This document shows, piece after piece, positions 13,660 through 27,560 of a DNA stretch of 64,000 nt. The notes under the pieces are model-generated. The model had not been told where the DNA came from. It made no database searches and saw nothing but the letters and a program-made list of their open reading frames with translations. Made by a program: the position numbers and the translations under genes. This DNA is from Daphnia pulex (Eukaryota; Arthropoda; Branchiopoda; Diplostraca; Daphniidae), in assembly GCF_021134715.1 (NCBI RefSeq), contig NC_060025.1, forward strand, positions 2,728,001 to 2,792,000, in the 5' to 3' direction. The stretch's first letter is position 1, and each line of letters opens with the position of its first letter.

Positions 13660-15018
13660 ATAAGAAAAAATTGGTTCATCGTCGTGGCTGGATTTTAACA
13701 AAACGTGGTCGGGTAAGAAGTAAACTCATTCTCAGACAATACTTTCGGCATTCTAAATCGAAAATATAACTTGAATGTTAATTATAAATTATAGTAGGCT
13801 GTTTTAGATGAAAGAAAAGGTGGTTGTGGTGGGTTTAATTGATTTATGAACAACTATTTTGGGGGGAAATGTTCTGTGTGTAGTGAAGGTTTAGCATTTT
13901 TCGTGTATTCCGTTCACCTTCTAAGGATTTGCTCCGATTTCGTTAAACTATTCTATCTTCATTGTCATGGATTTTCCCTCTAGTCATTTTCAGAGACTCA
14001 CACCGAATGTTCTTCCAATTCAATTTAATTTTTTTTTATTCCAGTAGAATTTTTTGTCGTTCTACTTACCTCTTATCCTCCCAAAACATCTTGTGTGTAA
14101 TTCTTCGTTTTTGATGTTTATATATGATACAACTCTATTGTACTGTCTAGTTCTCTGACTCTCGTATTTTCATGCGAGTTCAATAAAAGGGCAACAAGTG
14201 GCAACAGGCGAATATGGACATCATTTGTTAGCTTTCCATTTATTTCGATTAATTGATTTGCTTGAATGTTAAAAATGACATAGAAATCCCTTTTAGCCGC
14301 GATAACAATAAAATTGCGGACAGTGCAACGTCAGCCATGGGTAATGTAAGGCAGTGTGTCTGTCCTAGTTCGAATATTTGACAATTTGGCAATTTATTAG
14401 CCATATCTTTGGCCTCACTTGCTATCCTAAAATTTACACACAGGGCGAGAATGGTATGAATCAACAATCCAAGGTCTTTGGTCTTTGCCATAGTGGTGTA
14501 GCCGTTTCCTGGCATTTTTCCAACAACACGATTAAATTATCGCAGATTGACTTCGACCCTAAGATGATTACACCGGTCAACTTTGGATGAACCAGTTTGA
14601 TGTGCCCAAGACCTAGACTTATCACTCAAATACTGTTGAATCCAAGAAGAAACAAGTGGAAGTTTCTAGTAGAATTTGTCTCACACTCGGTGACCGATCT
14701 TGTTGCGTAATAGGTCAACAGTTCAATAAAGCCGGAATTTCAAGAGCTATGTCTGATGCGTAGTTGTATTGACTGCAGTATATATATAATTCAAAATACA
14801 AGAGTACATTGTTATTATAAAAAAAACTTGATATCTTAAAAAAAGTATGAAATTTGATTTAAGTATATCAAGTCTTTTTATTCGTCTTCCAATCTGACCA
14901 CTCAAAGGAATAAATTCCAAAGATCATAAAAAGTCATTGGATCATCATAAAGTACAAAAAACATAGATAAATGAGTCATATGTTATCGAATAAAGAAGAA
15001 TATAATCAGTCAATTTGC
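13660..15018. other. CDP-DAG synthase 3' UTR and intergenic spacer
   Basis: T-rich untranslated sequence follows the stop codon. AATAAA occurs at 14182-14187, and a second within TCAATAAAGC near 14722. No supported gene between there and 15019. Confidence 0.5.
14182..14187 (+). terminator. Probable polyadenylation signal of CDP-DAG synthase
   Basis: AATAAA about 520 bp after the stop codon, followed by a GT-rich stretch. Confidence 0.5.
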
Positions 15019-15360
15019 TTAGTAGCATTTGCACTGGCGAACAGTAGCACCTTCGGATCTGAGTTGGCAATTGGTCGGTTGAAGAACGCAAGCTCCGCCG
15101 ATCGACCCTGATTGACAATGATCGTGTTGTGTTACGAAAATAAGCTTAACAGAAAAAGAGAGAAAAGCGTTTTTTAGAATACCTGCCCTAACGCAATAAT
15201 CGTTACAAGACTCCATGAAAATGTTGCTAAACCAAGAGATGGCTTCGGAACATCGGTTTAATCCAGTTAAACAGCCTGCCAATGAACGATCGCTCGAGCT
15301 ACAATGACCAGTTGAAATCAAGCATGCCATGATGGCGACCAGTGCGAAAATGTATTTCAT
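15019..15360 (-). CDS. Small secreted eight-cysteine peptide, macin-like
   Basis: Two exons, 15183-15360 and 15019-15107, joined at GCAG/GTATTC and TCAG/GG, give 88 residues. A clean signal peptide (MKYIFALVAIMACLISTGHC) precedes a mature part with eight cysteines: LAGC, LNRC, MESC, NDYC, GGAC, PTNC, then RQCKCY as the last residues. The order and spacing (C-x6-C-x14-C-x3-C, then GG-x-C, x5-C, and a terminal C-x-C-Y) closely match the macin family of antimicrobial and nerve-repair peptides (hydramacin, theromacin, neuromacin), including the shared CxCY end of hydramacin and a Trp before the third Cys. The frame chosen is the only one that leaves exactly eight cysteines across the splice. It is divergent from cathepsin D. 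Family assignment rests on cysteine pattern from memory; an unrelated cysteine-rich peptide is possible. Confidence 0.75.
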   Translation of the reverse strand: MKYIFALVAIMACLISTGHCSSSDRSLAGCLTGLNRCSEAISWFSNIFMESCNDYCVRAGILKNAFLSFSVKLIFVTQHDHCQSGSIGGACVLQPTNCQLRSEGATVRQCKCY

Positions 15361-16052
15361 CTTAATCAAACACGAGTTAATTAAAATGTAGACTATAAAA
15401 ATTAAAATATAGTTGACTCACTTTGAGTGTTGGTGCGATGCGGTAAGATAGTCGCTGACGATTGACGAAGAGTTGGAACTAACGTCCGAGTTTTCTTCTG
15501 GATGCGCTAGCGCTGGTCACGCGTTTACAGAAGATTGAGAATCATGCAGTTTGTGCAATATCCCAAATAAAAAAGAAAAGATAACGACCAGCACTGGAAA
15601 TTTGAAAACATAAACAAAAACAAAGTCATTATATGAAATACGTGACGCCACGGATACATGAAAAACGGTCCCGTTAAAATAAAAAAAAGCTAAAAAAACC
15701 TAACAAGCAAAAATATTTGTTTCCGCGTTTTCGGCTGGCTGTTCTTTGCATTGCGTGGCAATGCTGTAGCTATGTTTAGTTACCATCTCGAATTTTTGTC
15801 ACAGCAGCTAGTCGTAGTGTGACTCAGTCAGTAGCCTATCGCCTGATTGAAATTTGTTAATCTTGTTAGTGTACGACTTGCAAAACGCAATAAACGTAGA
15901 AAACAGTATTCGTATTTGGGAAGTCCATTGGTAAGGTCTACTTTTTGTTTCATACATTAATATGAACTAAATTGAAGTAAAGTGTTGTTGGTAAACATGT
16001 CAAGTCATTCAAATTTTCTTTGTTTATAAATTCCCTTAACAGGAAATACTGT
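15361..16052. promoter_or_regulatory. Divergent upstream region of macin-like and cathepsin D genes
   Basis: Contains both promoters. A non-coding first exon for cathepsin D probably ends near 15931 (CATTG/GTAAGG) with the acceptor AACAG at about 16041, so the intron interrupts its 5' UTR. Confidence 0.5.
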
Positions 16053-17801
<1,749 letters not shown>

Positions 17802-18166
17802 TATTGTGATTAAAGTGTGTAGCGTTTAAGAGTTATTCGAATGAATTATCGTAATTGGATCAATACAATTATAAAATTAATAGTATTAATCATTTTAATT
17901 TCGAAATTCTATATGGTAAATAAATTACCAACCATTTTGATAAGAAACCTTGCTTCAACAGTTCAACTATTCCTGCAAGTAACTGCCCCTGCAAACAATG
18001 TGCAACTGCCCCCAAAAAATGAATTACAAAACCCAAAATTTTACCCTTCTACTAATATCCATTGACCTATTGGGATGAATAAATAAACATGCACTGAATG
18101 TGGTTGTTACCAAATGTGTATTGTTTACTTCAATACCCACAGCAACAGAAGACAGCCAAGAATCTT
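17802..18166. other. Convergent 3' ends of cathepsin D and RpS7
   Basis: About 365 bp shared by the two 3' UTRs. AATAAA-type signals for cathepsin D are at about 17920 and 18078. No gene seen. Confidence 0.5.
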
Positions 18167-18804
18167 TTACAAATAGGCTTCAGGAAATTCAAAAGTAACC
18201 TCCTTTCCAGTCAACCTCTTGTAGATAGCAGCGAATGTCTCAACTTTGTGTTCAATGTTGGTCTGCTGATTCTTGTCCAAATGGACCTTGATCAAGCGTG
18301 TAGCATCCAACCTGATGCGGATCCTCTTGCCAACAATCTCAGCAGGGAAGACCAAATCTTCAAGGATTGAATCATGCACAGATGTCAAAGTACGGCTAGA
18401 AAAATAAAACATTTAGAATCAAGAATTTAATTTGAGAATGCAAGTTAAACACACCTGAAGGGACGCTTTTGCTTGATGCGCAGCTTAGTCTTGCGAGTAG
18501 GCTTGGGCAGAATCCTCCTTTGGGCAATGAAGACAACATGTTTGCCAGAGAATTTCTTTTCCAGCTCGCGGACCAGGCGAGTTTGGATCTTCTGGAAAGA
18601 CCTAAGCTGAGGCACTGGCACGAAGATGATGACGGCTTTCTTACCGCCAACGTCCACCTCCTTGGCGGCGTTGATGTGAAGTTCACGAAGCTGAGCCTTC
18701 AGGTCGGAATTCAGCTCCAAGTCAAGAAGGGCATGAGCGATCGAGTTTTCAAACTCGTCGGCCTTCTCACCAGCTGGCTTGATGATCTTTGATGCTGACA
18801 ACAT
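18167..18804 (-). CDS. RpS7: 40S ribosomal protein S7 (eS7)
   Basis: Component of the small ribosomal subunit. Two coding exons, 18455-18804 and 18167-18395, give 192 residues, the expected length. The frame runs from [19 protein letters not shown] through [26 protein letters not shown] and [19 protein letters not shown] to a C-terminus ending FEFPEAYL, all typical of eS7. A 5' UTR intron separates the start codon (acceptor TTTTAG/ATCATG) from a short non-coding exon that ends near 19015 (CTACTC/GTAAGT). That exon has CTTTTTCC (19020-19027) and TTCTTTTC just upstream, as expected for a 5' TOP transcript under growth control. Both exons agree with known animal eS7. Confidence 0.97.
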
Positions 18805-19423
18805 GATCTAAAACGAGGCAAGGCAAAATGATATTATTGACACTTCTTCCACACCACTTTTCGAACTACAATAATTAGTAGAAAAAATATATCACTAGAA
18901 ATAAAATTGACTGTGCAAGACAGCAAATTACTCGGTTAACACACTAGTAATATTACCACAATGAAATGTAAAAAGATGTGAGCAAATAAATAAGATAAAC
19001 CGGCGAGCACTTACGAGTAGGAAAAAGATTCTTTCCGAAAAGAACTGACGACCATTCACTAGGTTGCCAATTGAGTTCGCCGTTCGAGATTGAGCCAGCC
19101 CTCGGGGGATTTTGTCTAGGATTCCCAAATGCTTTTACTTATTTAAAGAAAATGTAATATAAAGATGAGTTGGTTACTGATTTTTATTTTAAATTAAAAA
19201 AATTGACGTGATTAATGAACATATTGAAATCAAAATCATGTTTTATAAATTTATTTAACACACCGATGCATTGTTTGGGAAAAACTACATTGTCAGATTG
19301 TCTGTGTCGTCTGCAAATCCTGTTCCTCTGAAATTGTGAATTGAATTTTTGACTGTTCGTGGTTTCGTGCATGTTAGTAGATTTCTGTATGTTTCAATTA
19401 TTCTAAACTATGTAAAGTTTTTG
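18805..19423. promoter_or_regulatory. RpS7 leader intron and divergent promoter with RNase H1
   Basis: Holds the RpS7 5' UTR intron (about 18808-19014), its pyrimidine-rich TOP-like start (19020-19041) and the upstream region of RNase H1. Upstream ATGs out of frame with RNase H1 occur near 19369, 19389 and 19410. Confidence 0.55.
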
Positions 19424-20914
19424 ATGATTAGACGTATAATTCAATCTTTAGTTTCTAGCTTCAGTAAATTTTCTATTCATGAGGAAATGTCGTTTTACGC
19501 AGTAGCCAGGGGAAGGAAAGTGGGCATCTATCCGAGTTGGTATATTAACTTATCACGTAATAAGAAATTTTCAGTAAAAAGGGAAAATTTTTTTCAGGGC
19601 TGAATGTCAATCTCAAATACAAGGCTACCCTGGTGCACAGTTTAAGAAATTTTCTTCCCAACAAGAAGCTGAAGGTTTCATCCAACAACGTAACTCTGAC
19701 ACTCCAGAAATACTGCCAGTTAAACCCAGGGCCTCCCAACTTCCAGAGGCTTCTGATGATTTGAAGGAATTTGAAAGCTCATTTTCTGGAAGTGGAAATC
19801 AATCTCCAACTGCAAAAGCATCTACTTCTGGATCTCAGTCAAAGTATTATTATGCTGTAGCCATTGGGAAAAATGTTGGCATTTATTCCACTTGGTAGGA
19901 ACATTATTAAAAACATTGGGATTTGGAAATTAATTTATTAAACATTTTTTTTTTTTTCAAATTACAGGGCAGAGTGCAAGGCGCAGGTTAATGGTTGTGG
20001 ATTTACCAAATACAGAAAGTTTGGAACCCAGAAAGAAGCTGAACAGTTCATTCAGGAAAATCAAATTCAAAAGGGAGCCAGAGCCTCTGTTGATGTTTCT
20101 CAATCTAGCAAATCTCTATTGAGCAATTTTCCAGCCGTTCCCAGTGATAAAGACATTTGTGTTCGAAATTTATCGACAGTTTCTTTTGGAGACCATCCTT
20201 TCCAACGAGATGAAGATGGCTTCGTACATTGTTATACCGATGGATCTTGTGAAAAGAATGGGCAAGTTGGTGCTAAAGCTGGTGTTGGCGTCTGGTTTGG
20301 AGTGGATCATCCTTTGTAATTTAATTTAATTAACATTAAATCGAATCTTTTACACACCTAAGACTGGGTTTTGTGAATAGAAACGTAAGTGAACCAGTCG
20401 TCGGACCTCCCACAAACAACGTAGCAGAGATACAGGCTGCAACTAAAGCAATTCAAGTAGCCCAAAATTGCGGTGATTGATAACCAGATATTCACTATTG
20501 CAACTACTATAATTTTACCTTTACAACTAGGTATTTCAAAACTACAAATAAATACGGATTCTCAATTCTTGATCAAGTGCATCACGCAGTGGATGCCCAA
20601 GTGGCAAAAGAATGGCTGGAAACTTAGTACCGGAGGTGACGTAAAAAACAAGGAGCAGCTGGAGGAGCTCCATGAGATGTTGAAAAAGAGCATCAATATA
20701 AAATGGGTATGTAAAATTAAATGAACTTAAACTTTAATTCGGATATCTTACAAATACTGAACAAAATATTTTTGAATTTTTTAAACAGAATTATGTCAAA
20801 GCTCACAAAGGGATTGAGGGAAACGAATATGCTGACATGCTCGCCAAAGCAGGAGCAGCTAACTACAAAATCAAGACCAACACTAAAGATAATGTCAGAT
20901 TTAAGCCTTACTGA
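19424..20914 (+). CDS. rnh1: Ribonuclease H1, two hybrid-binding domains
   Basis: Removes RNA from RNA-DNA hybrids in nucleus and mitochondria. Six exons: 19424-19539, 19598-19894, 19968-20315, 20381-20472, 20531-20706 and 20789-20914. From 19424 it encodes 384 residues; from the second in-frame ATG at 19487, 363. The 21-residue extension (MIRRIIQSLVSSFSKF...) is basic, hydroxyl-rich and free of acids until its end, so it looks like a mitochondrial targeting sequence, and the second start gives MSFYAVARGRK, the beginning of the first hybrid-binding domain. A second such domain begins KYYYAVAIGK. The catalytic carboxylates are D in CYTDGSC, E in NNVAEIQA, D in NTDSQFL and D in GNEYADMLA. The second ATG has a better start context than the first. 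Confidence 0.94.
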
Positions 20915-22867
20915 ATGATTTAAGAGAAAGTCATTTGTTCTGATGTATAATTCTGCGCTGTTGATTTCCAATGCTGATTGAAAATATAAAATTTCGACAA
21001 CAAATTACCGTTAAATCGCAGGACATAATTTGGTGCACTTTCATTTGGTTATGCATTCATTTGTGTTTTCTATTAAACAGTAGTCCGCCACTCACAGAAA
21101 CTAAAAGCCATGGTTTAATTATAAGCAAAATTCCATGAGGGTCAGTTATGTCTAACCTTTATTGCAAATTAATATGCCGTCGTAGAGACGGATGGCAACG
21201 TCATATTCACATTGAAATGTAATAATTAATTAGAGACTCAGCAGTGACGACAAGAATAAATTGAAGCTGTTTAACGGGAAAATTTAGTGAAATAAGGAAA
21301 ATGGAAGGTTAGGTTAACAGGAGGGAAACACGGAAGTCAATCAATAGAGTTGCCGTTGCTATTAATGCGAAATTGATGGCCACCGTGTTCAAAAGACAGC
21401 TGGATAAAGTGCCGGATGATTGGATAACCGACTGCTACCCTAGTCCAACGTTTAGAGGCCGGCCTCGAACAATCGACACGGCAGCTCGTCCTCTTCTTGG
21501 CGACTTTATGAATCAGTGAACCTGGAGATGAAGGATGTCATCTTCTTCCGTCGCAACAGCGCCAATAATTGATCTGTTTTGAAGCTCTACAAAGAAGTGG
21601 CTTTGACTCCGAACGTCACTCGAGCACCACCTGCATCAACAGAGACAATAACCGGAGGTAAAGTGAATTCTGAGACGGACACAGAAACGGAAGTGAGCGC
21701 CACTAACATCGAAATAAACACTGATGTGATCAAGATGAACACTTCGCCGGAGTTCCCATCCGTTAAACAGCCTGAACCGGATGGATTTTCATGCCAGCGT
21801 GTCCTCGTGAGGCTCTGCTCTGATCGTCAAAATATAATTCAGTTAATGAATGTCGTAAAATTCTGTCATAAAGTTAAAGGTTTTTCAATAAAAATAATTC
21901 AGATTTCGATTTTGTTGGTTTTAACACTTCGTTGGCCATAGCAAGCGATAGGTACTACAATTTACAAGAAAAATAGGTTATTGCTATAACAATGAAATCG
22001 AGTAACACATAATGTACGTCTTATAGATTAAAGTGAGAAATGGTTGTTATTCTAGTCTATTTGAATGGGGAACGAAAATCACTTTCCATAATAGTGCATG
22101 AAAATTCAAATTCCTACCTGTGAGGTTTTGCTTCTAAGAAATATGTTTTCTTATTTCTCCCAGCAGCGATCTGTGGAAGAAACGTTAAGCGGCATTAAAA
22201 TTTCAAGAATAACAACGTTCAAACAAATAAAGACCATAACAAAGTACAATACGCAACAAATATAATTGTCAATCAAACGATAACAGGAAAGTGCTGGTAG
22301 CTATTTCTAAGTCTTTCAACATGCCATACTGTATCTTTATGCTAATTTGTTCTGCGAGCCAAATAAGTTACTGACGCAGAGTTGACCCACAACTTGGGTG
22401 CGTGTAAATCAAGTGGATAGTATAACCTTGAAGTGTTATTCTCTTCTCAATCTTCTCTAGCCGGAGTTAGACGTCCTTCGAACGTCGTTTGGGGCTCTGG
22501 ATTCCCACCTTGCAAGATTCCTCACGTAGTCAGCGGTTCCCAGTTAGTGACTTGCAGTTTTTTACTTGTGCAAGTGGCTTCCCAAGGTATTTCTGGATTC
22601 CATCAATTCATGGTTCGAATATAGCCTTGCACCTCTTGCACGTGTTGCTAATATTCGGGAATTCCGTCGCTTAAGGAGAAAGGAGTGTATAATCGAGGTA
22701 ATTTAACGAAAGCTGATGTTGCGGAAGGTATAAAACCTAATGGACAGCTCAAAGTGATTGTTGTAAGACATTTTCCTTGGTTCAGTCGAGGTGTGGCGTG
22801 TAAATCTATCCTCTTGAGTTTAACTTTGATAACAGTAGTTTAGTCGCAAAATAGTTCCGGTCACGAA
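20915..22867. other. Intergenic region before the haem peroxidase
   Basis: About 1.95 kb. Between 21376 and 21941 two open frames in different phases (MATVFKRQLDKVPDDWITDC... and ...NSETDTETEVSATNIEIN...) are less AT-rich than their surroundings; I do not recognise either. The rest shows nothing clear. The last 150 bp must hold the peroxidase promoter. Confidence 0.4.
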
Positions 22868-25800
22868 ATGAAGGCTTCCGTTTTAGGTCTTCTGCTTCTT
22901 TTCTCAATCGCATCTGCAATACAAACAGTATGAATTTTTCAAAAATTAAATTTCGGAATTTTAAAACTTTCACTTAATTGTTTTAGACGTTCTCGGCGTT
23001 TGGAAAAGCACCGAGCGTCGATTCACATTTTCAACACAGTAATAATTCAAGCATAATTTCGGTTGGAGTTGCTCCGAATATAAATCTTTCTCTTTTTTTT
23101 TAATTCACTTTCAGGTGACTTGCTTCAAAAAGCCGCCAAACATGGATTAGAAAAAGTTCAACATTTGATGGAATTCGAAAAGCGTCTCTTGTCCGATGGA
23201 TTAACCGCAAACGAAATTAAATGCCCAGCTCGCAGGGGCGTCCATAGAAAACGCGAGGTTAACAATCAATCACGACTGCAGTCGATAAAAGCGCTCGGAA
23301 TAGTTGAAGCTTCGAAAAAACTAAAAAAACGGCGAGTTCAAATCTTATTTGAATTAACCAAGCCGTTTGACTTCAATTTTTCTTTTAATACAGATTAAAT
23401 TTGAGCAATGACGAGGCGGGTAAAGTGTTATCACAGTTATCACTAAGAAATACGGTTCTCGAGGACACTTGCATCCAACCTGTTACCTGTGTCAATCCAA
23501 CATCCAAGTACAGATCGTTTGATGGTTCGTGCAATAATTTTGGCCATCCTACTTGGGGCCAGCAAAATACCATTTTCAAACGTTTGTTGCCAGCCCATTA
23601 TGGAAACGGTGGGTTGACAGATTTGGAAGCCAATTATTAGTAAAACATTCAACTGTAACTGAAATGAAATAGGAATCGATTCAAATCGAATGGCGAGGGA
23701 TGGAGGAGAACTGCTAAATCCCCGAAGTATTAGCCTGGAAATTATTGGAGATGACGGCCCTAACTCGACAGACGTGACCCTGTTAGTGATGTCCTTCGGC
23801 CAGTTTGTTACGCACGATATCACAATGTCACAGGATTTCACTTTTGGTATAAAATTACTACAGTTAATTATATGCTGTTTGTTATGATCTCCCAACTATT
23901 TTCTCTGTTTCTCTATCGAATAATGTTATTAGACAATGGAGCCAGCCCTGCATGTTGTGATAACCGAGGGCAGTTACTTCCACAGAGTAAAATGCATTCA
24001 CAGTGCTTACCTATTGAGATGTTTCCAGGTATCAATTATCTCCTTTAATTAAGTCACATAAAAAGTGGTCTGAACCAATTTTTCTCAATTCTCCGCAGGT
24101 GATCCTAATTTCAATGCTAGTGGCAACACTTGCATGGGCTTCACTCGTTCGAAAATGGGTTTGGGCTACGGTTGCAACTTCGGCCCAGCCGAACAAGTAA
24201 TAAGTCCTTGAGATCCACACACACTCATATAGATTTACCTATTCGTTATTTCCCTGTATAATTAGTTGAACAGCAACACCCACTATCTTGATGGATCTCT
24301 GATTTATGGCAGTGACATCATAACATCAAACGGTCTGCGTACGATGGCCGATGGACTACTAAGGACCTCTAACGTTAATGGACGGCAATTATTTCCAATT
24401 GCACCCGGATGTGAAAATCTGCTCAATCACGAGCAGTCAGTTTGTTTCCAAGCAGGTATACGAATTACCTTCTCTAATGCGTTAAATATCCGTATAACAT
24501 CGAATTTTAACCAATCAGGTGACGGTCGAGTCGAAGAGAACCCACAGCTCACTGCAATCCATTTGATATTCCTACGGGAACATAACCGGATCGCTAAAGA
24601 GCTTCAAGGACTCAATCCGCAATGGGACGATGAAACTTTGTTCCAACAGTCTCGTCGGATTGTCATCGCCCAGTTGCAACACGTGACTTACAATGAATAT
24701 CTTCCCAGTTTACTCGGTCAGTTCATTTTTATGGCAAAATTAAACTAAAAGTCTAACCCAATTTTAATAATACCAGGTTCTCAAGCCATGGTGGATTATG
24801 GATTACTGCCATCCGCTGGTTACGGCACTGGATATGATACAAATGTTGATCCTTCGATATCAAACGAATTTGCGGCGGCTGCATTCCGCGTGGCTCACTC
24901 GTCAATTCAAGGAACTGTCAAGTAATGAATTTCCACTAAATGCATATCTCCTACTGTTATTTAGTAATCTTCACCATATCTTCTCAGTCTGTTTAACGCA
25001 GCTGATCAGGAGGAAACGGAAAGAAGTTACACTTTGAGTCAATATTTTTTCGACGCCTCTCGATTAATGGACGATCCCAATTTCTTGGACTCGGCTCTCC
25101 GTGGTTTTACCAAACAATCACCCGAGACAATCGACAGGCTCTACACTGACGAGATTGCTGACAAATTATACATGTAAATTTGTTCTTAGATTAGCGTGAA
25201 AACTATTTTCTCTAATGGCATATCCATTCACAGTGGCAAGGAAAAATCGGGAGGAGATTTGGTGGCCATCACTATTCAACGGAGCAGAGAGCACGGTATC
25301 CCGAGTTACAACCAATTTCGTGAATATTGCGGAATGAAGAAAGTGCAGTCGTTCGACGAACTAATCACCGAATTTCTTCAAAAGGTTTGATGGGCTTTTT
25401 TCGTTTTGGTTGATAGTACAGTTAATCAAATGGATTTAATTTTGACTTGTAGGATATCGATATTCTTAAGAAAGCGTACAGATCCGTGGACGATATTGAC
25501 CTCTACATTGGCTGTTTGTTTGAAAAGCATTTGGGGTCCGAGTCCGGTGCTTTAATGGGACCGACAGCTATTTGCATCACAGCTAATCAGTTCCAGAGAA
25601 CCAAAAACGGCGATCGCTTCTTCTACGATATCGCAAATCAACCCAACTCGTTCACTCCAGGTAAAGAATTAATAATTTGTAAACATCGGAGCTGAATAAC
25701 ATTATTATTATTTTTTTTTTATTATTTAGACCAACTCGATCAGATCCACCGGTCGAGTTGGGCTCGACTTATTTGTAACAATAACGACGGAACTGTGACC

Positions 25801-26017
25801 ACCATGCAGCCCCTCGCCATGAGAGTTCCAACGGGAACGTGAGTTACTTACTTAGTTTTTTATTTGCTTCACGGTTAAATTTAATGCTAGTTATGTTTCC
25901 AGGAATGAGAGGATTCCCTGCAGCGCAATACCGTCGATGGACTTGACTCCCTGGAAAGTCCCCAAATTTTTCCCTGATGTTTTTCACACACCTGCTGACA
26001 CTTTCCTGTTTGTCTAA
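22868..26017 (+). CDS. Secreted animal haem peroxidase (peroxinectin/chorion peroxidase type)
   Basis: Extracellular haem peroxidase of the myeloperoxidase-peroxidasin superfamily. A signal peptide (MKASVLGLLLLFSIASA) and a propeptide with a basic HRKRE stretch precede the domain. Later exons in order supply TCIQPVTC, RSFDGSCNNFGHPTWG, the distal histidine region GQFVTHDI, the calcium-site region THYLDGSLIYG, the active-site block GDGRVEENPQLTAIH..REHNRIA, the proximal histidine FRVAHSSIQG, and QRSREHGIPSYNQFR. The last exon (about 25904-26017) ends HTPADTFLFV. Splice sites are clear for all exons from 23676 on; the exon 3 to exon 4 join (about 23240-23410) is uncertain because two solutions keep the frame. 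Substrate unknown; insect relatives act in eggshell hardening, cuticle cross-linking and immunity. Confidence 0.92.
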
Positions 26018-27241
26018 AAATCGTCGACCAGATTCATTCGAAGCTCAATGAATAAGCTTCACTGCTAGTTTTCGTGGATCTAGAAAGACAATTATGAAGC
26101 TTAAGAACAATTAGATTACGTCATTAGTGGTGACTTGTTTGGTTGTCCTTATGTTACTAATATTAACGTCAACTTCATCTATCAAGTCTAATAATGTATT
26201 GCAATACACAAGCTATACGTACATAACTTCAAATTGAAACATCTTAAAATTTTGTTCAATTGCCTTTTTCTAGGTTAGCGAATACGTCATCAGCAATAGG
26301 AATTATTGGAAGCGCAATCAAGATGATGCGGTGCCAAATTTTTGGAATAAGATTAACCTGCGCGAGATGTTGACAATATAAATAAAACATGATCATATGC
26401 TAATAATAGAGATCGCTATCGGTGTATATCAGCAAAGCAATAGATGAATTTTATCTTCCGGCTAGCTCTTTAGCAATATCCGATTTCTCCATAGACGCTG
26501 GTGTCGTCCAATAAGTAGCTCACCTTAATTAGCCTTGCCTTGACTTTGTTCATCGTCATTAGAACAGAGAAAGTTGAAACTTCTTCTTGATGTTCCCGGG
26601 GTTTTTACCGATCGTGAATGGCCATAAATATCGTTTTCTTTTAGCCATAATTTGCAATCCTTTCTTTAATTAAGGCTCTCAATCTTGTCATATTTTCTTA
26701 CCTTCTATGACACTGTCATAAATTATAACGTGATGCGTCACGATCGGGACGTCAACGTTTCGCAATGGAGTTGAGCGAACGGGAAATTATGGACAAAGAA
26801 AACCGCGGGGATTGTGCTGCCTCATTTTCAAACCCTATACACAAGCGAATCAAAGTATCTTTCTTCGTGATTAGCAGGAGAAGTTGCGCAACGTCCGCTT
26901 TCTTCACGTGCCTATACAGACCTGTTGCCAATTATAAGTCGCCCTTGATTTCCGATTGATTGCGACCACCCATAGCGTCACACAGCAGGCTCACAGCGAA
27001 ATTTTATATAGAAAGTGTTGCAAGCTGCAACAGGGTTTTCGTTGTTGTGTACCATGTCCCGGTTGTCGTGCGGGATTTCCGGGACAGCTCATTTGACTGT
27101 AGAACAACATATCCCGCCTCTTTTATTTTTTTCCTCTTGCTTCCGCTTCCACCTCTTCTCCCGGATGCTGGAGGCAAATTAGGTATATATAATAACATCT
27201 CGTTTACGTGTTCTCTATCACAATCTATTCTGTCCAGCACG
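26018..27241. other. Intergenic region
   Basis: Peroxidase 3' UTR, then AT-rich spacer and the upstream region of the small gene at 27242. Open frames at 26765-27394 have no protein-like features. Confidence 0.45.
27184..27192 (+). promoter_or_regulatory. TATA box of the small secreted-protein gene
   Basis: TATATATAA 50 bp before the start codon at 27242, in the right place for a short leader of about 25 nt. Confidence 0.55.
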
Positions 27242-27560
27242 ATGCTTAAGGTTGTCTGTCTGTGTCTTCTCGTCTTGGCCGTCTGCGGCCCCGTCATACT
27301 CGCAGGTAAACCTCACTTACCTATTTTACTTTTAATTGATTGTAAGTTTGTAACCAAAGTTTTTGATTGTAATTGTATCGCCAGGGCCCATTGAGGAACA
27401 ATTTTACCAACCGGATCTCGATCCCGAGTCGTCCAATTGGCACTACAGACGACATGTTTATCGTGCCCGTACAACCCAAAGGCCCAACGTGAACAAAGAT
27501 GGAAACCAGCGCTTCTTTGGAGGTGCTTATCGCCCTGGCTACGGAGCTTTCAAGGGCTAG
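27242..27560 (+). CDS. Small secreted protein, function unknown
   Basis: Two exons, 27242-27305 and 27385-27560, give 79 residues. The signal peptide (MLKVVCLCLLVLAVCGPVILAG) is followed by a short acidic piece (PIEEQFYQPDLDPESS) and a basic, Tyr/Arg/Gly-rich tail (HYRRHVYRARTTQRP, then GGAYRPGYGAFKG). No cysteines in the mature part. A TATA box lies 50 bp upstream and AATAAA at 27705-27710. I do not recognise a family. The leader and acid-then-basic layout recall the peptide genes at 32.8-35.6 kb, and like them it may be a processed peptide; this is inference only. Confidence 0.75.
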
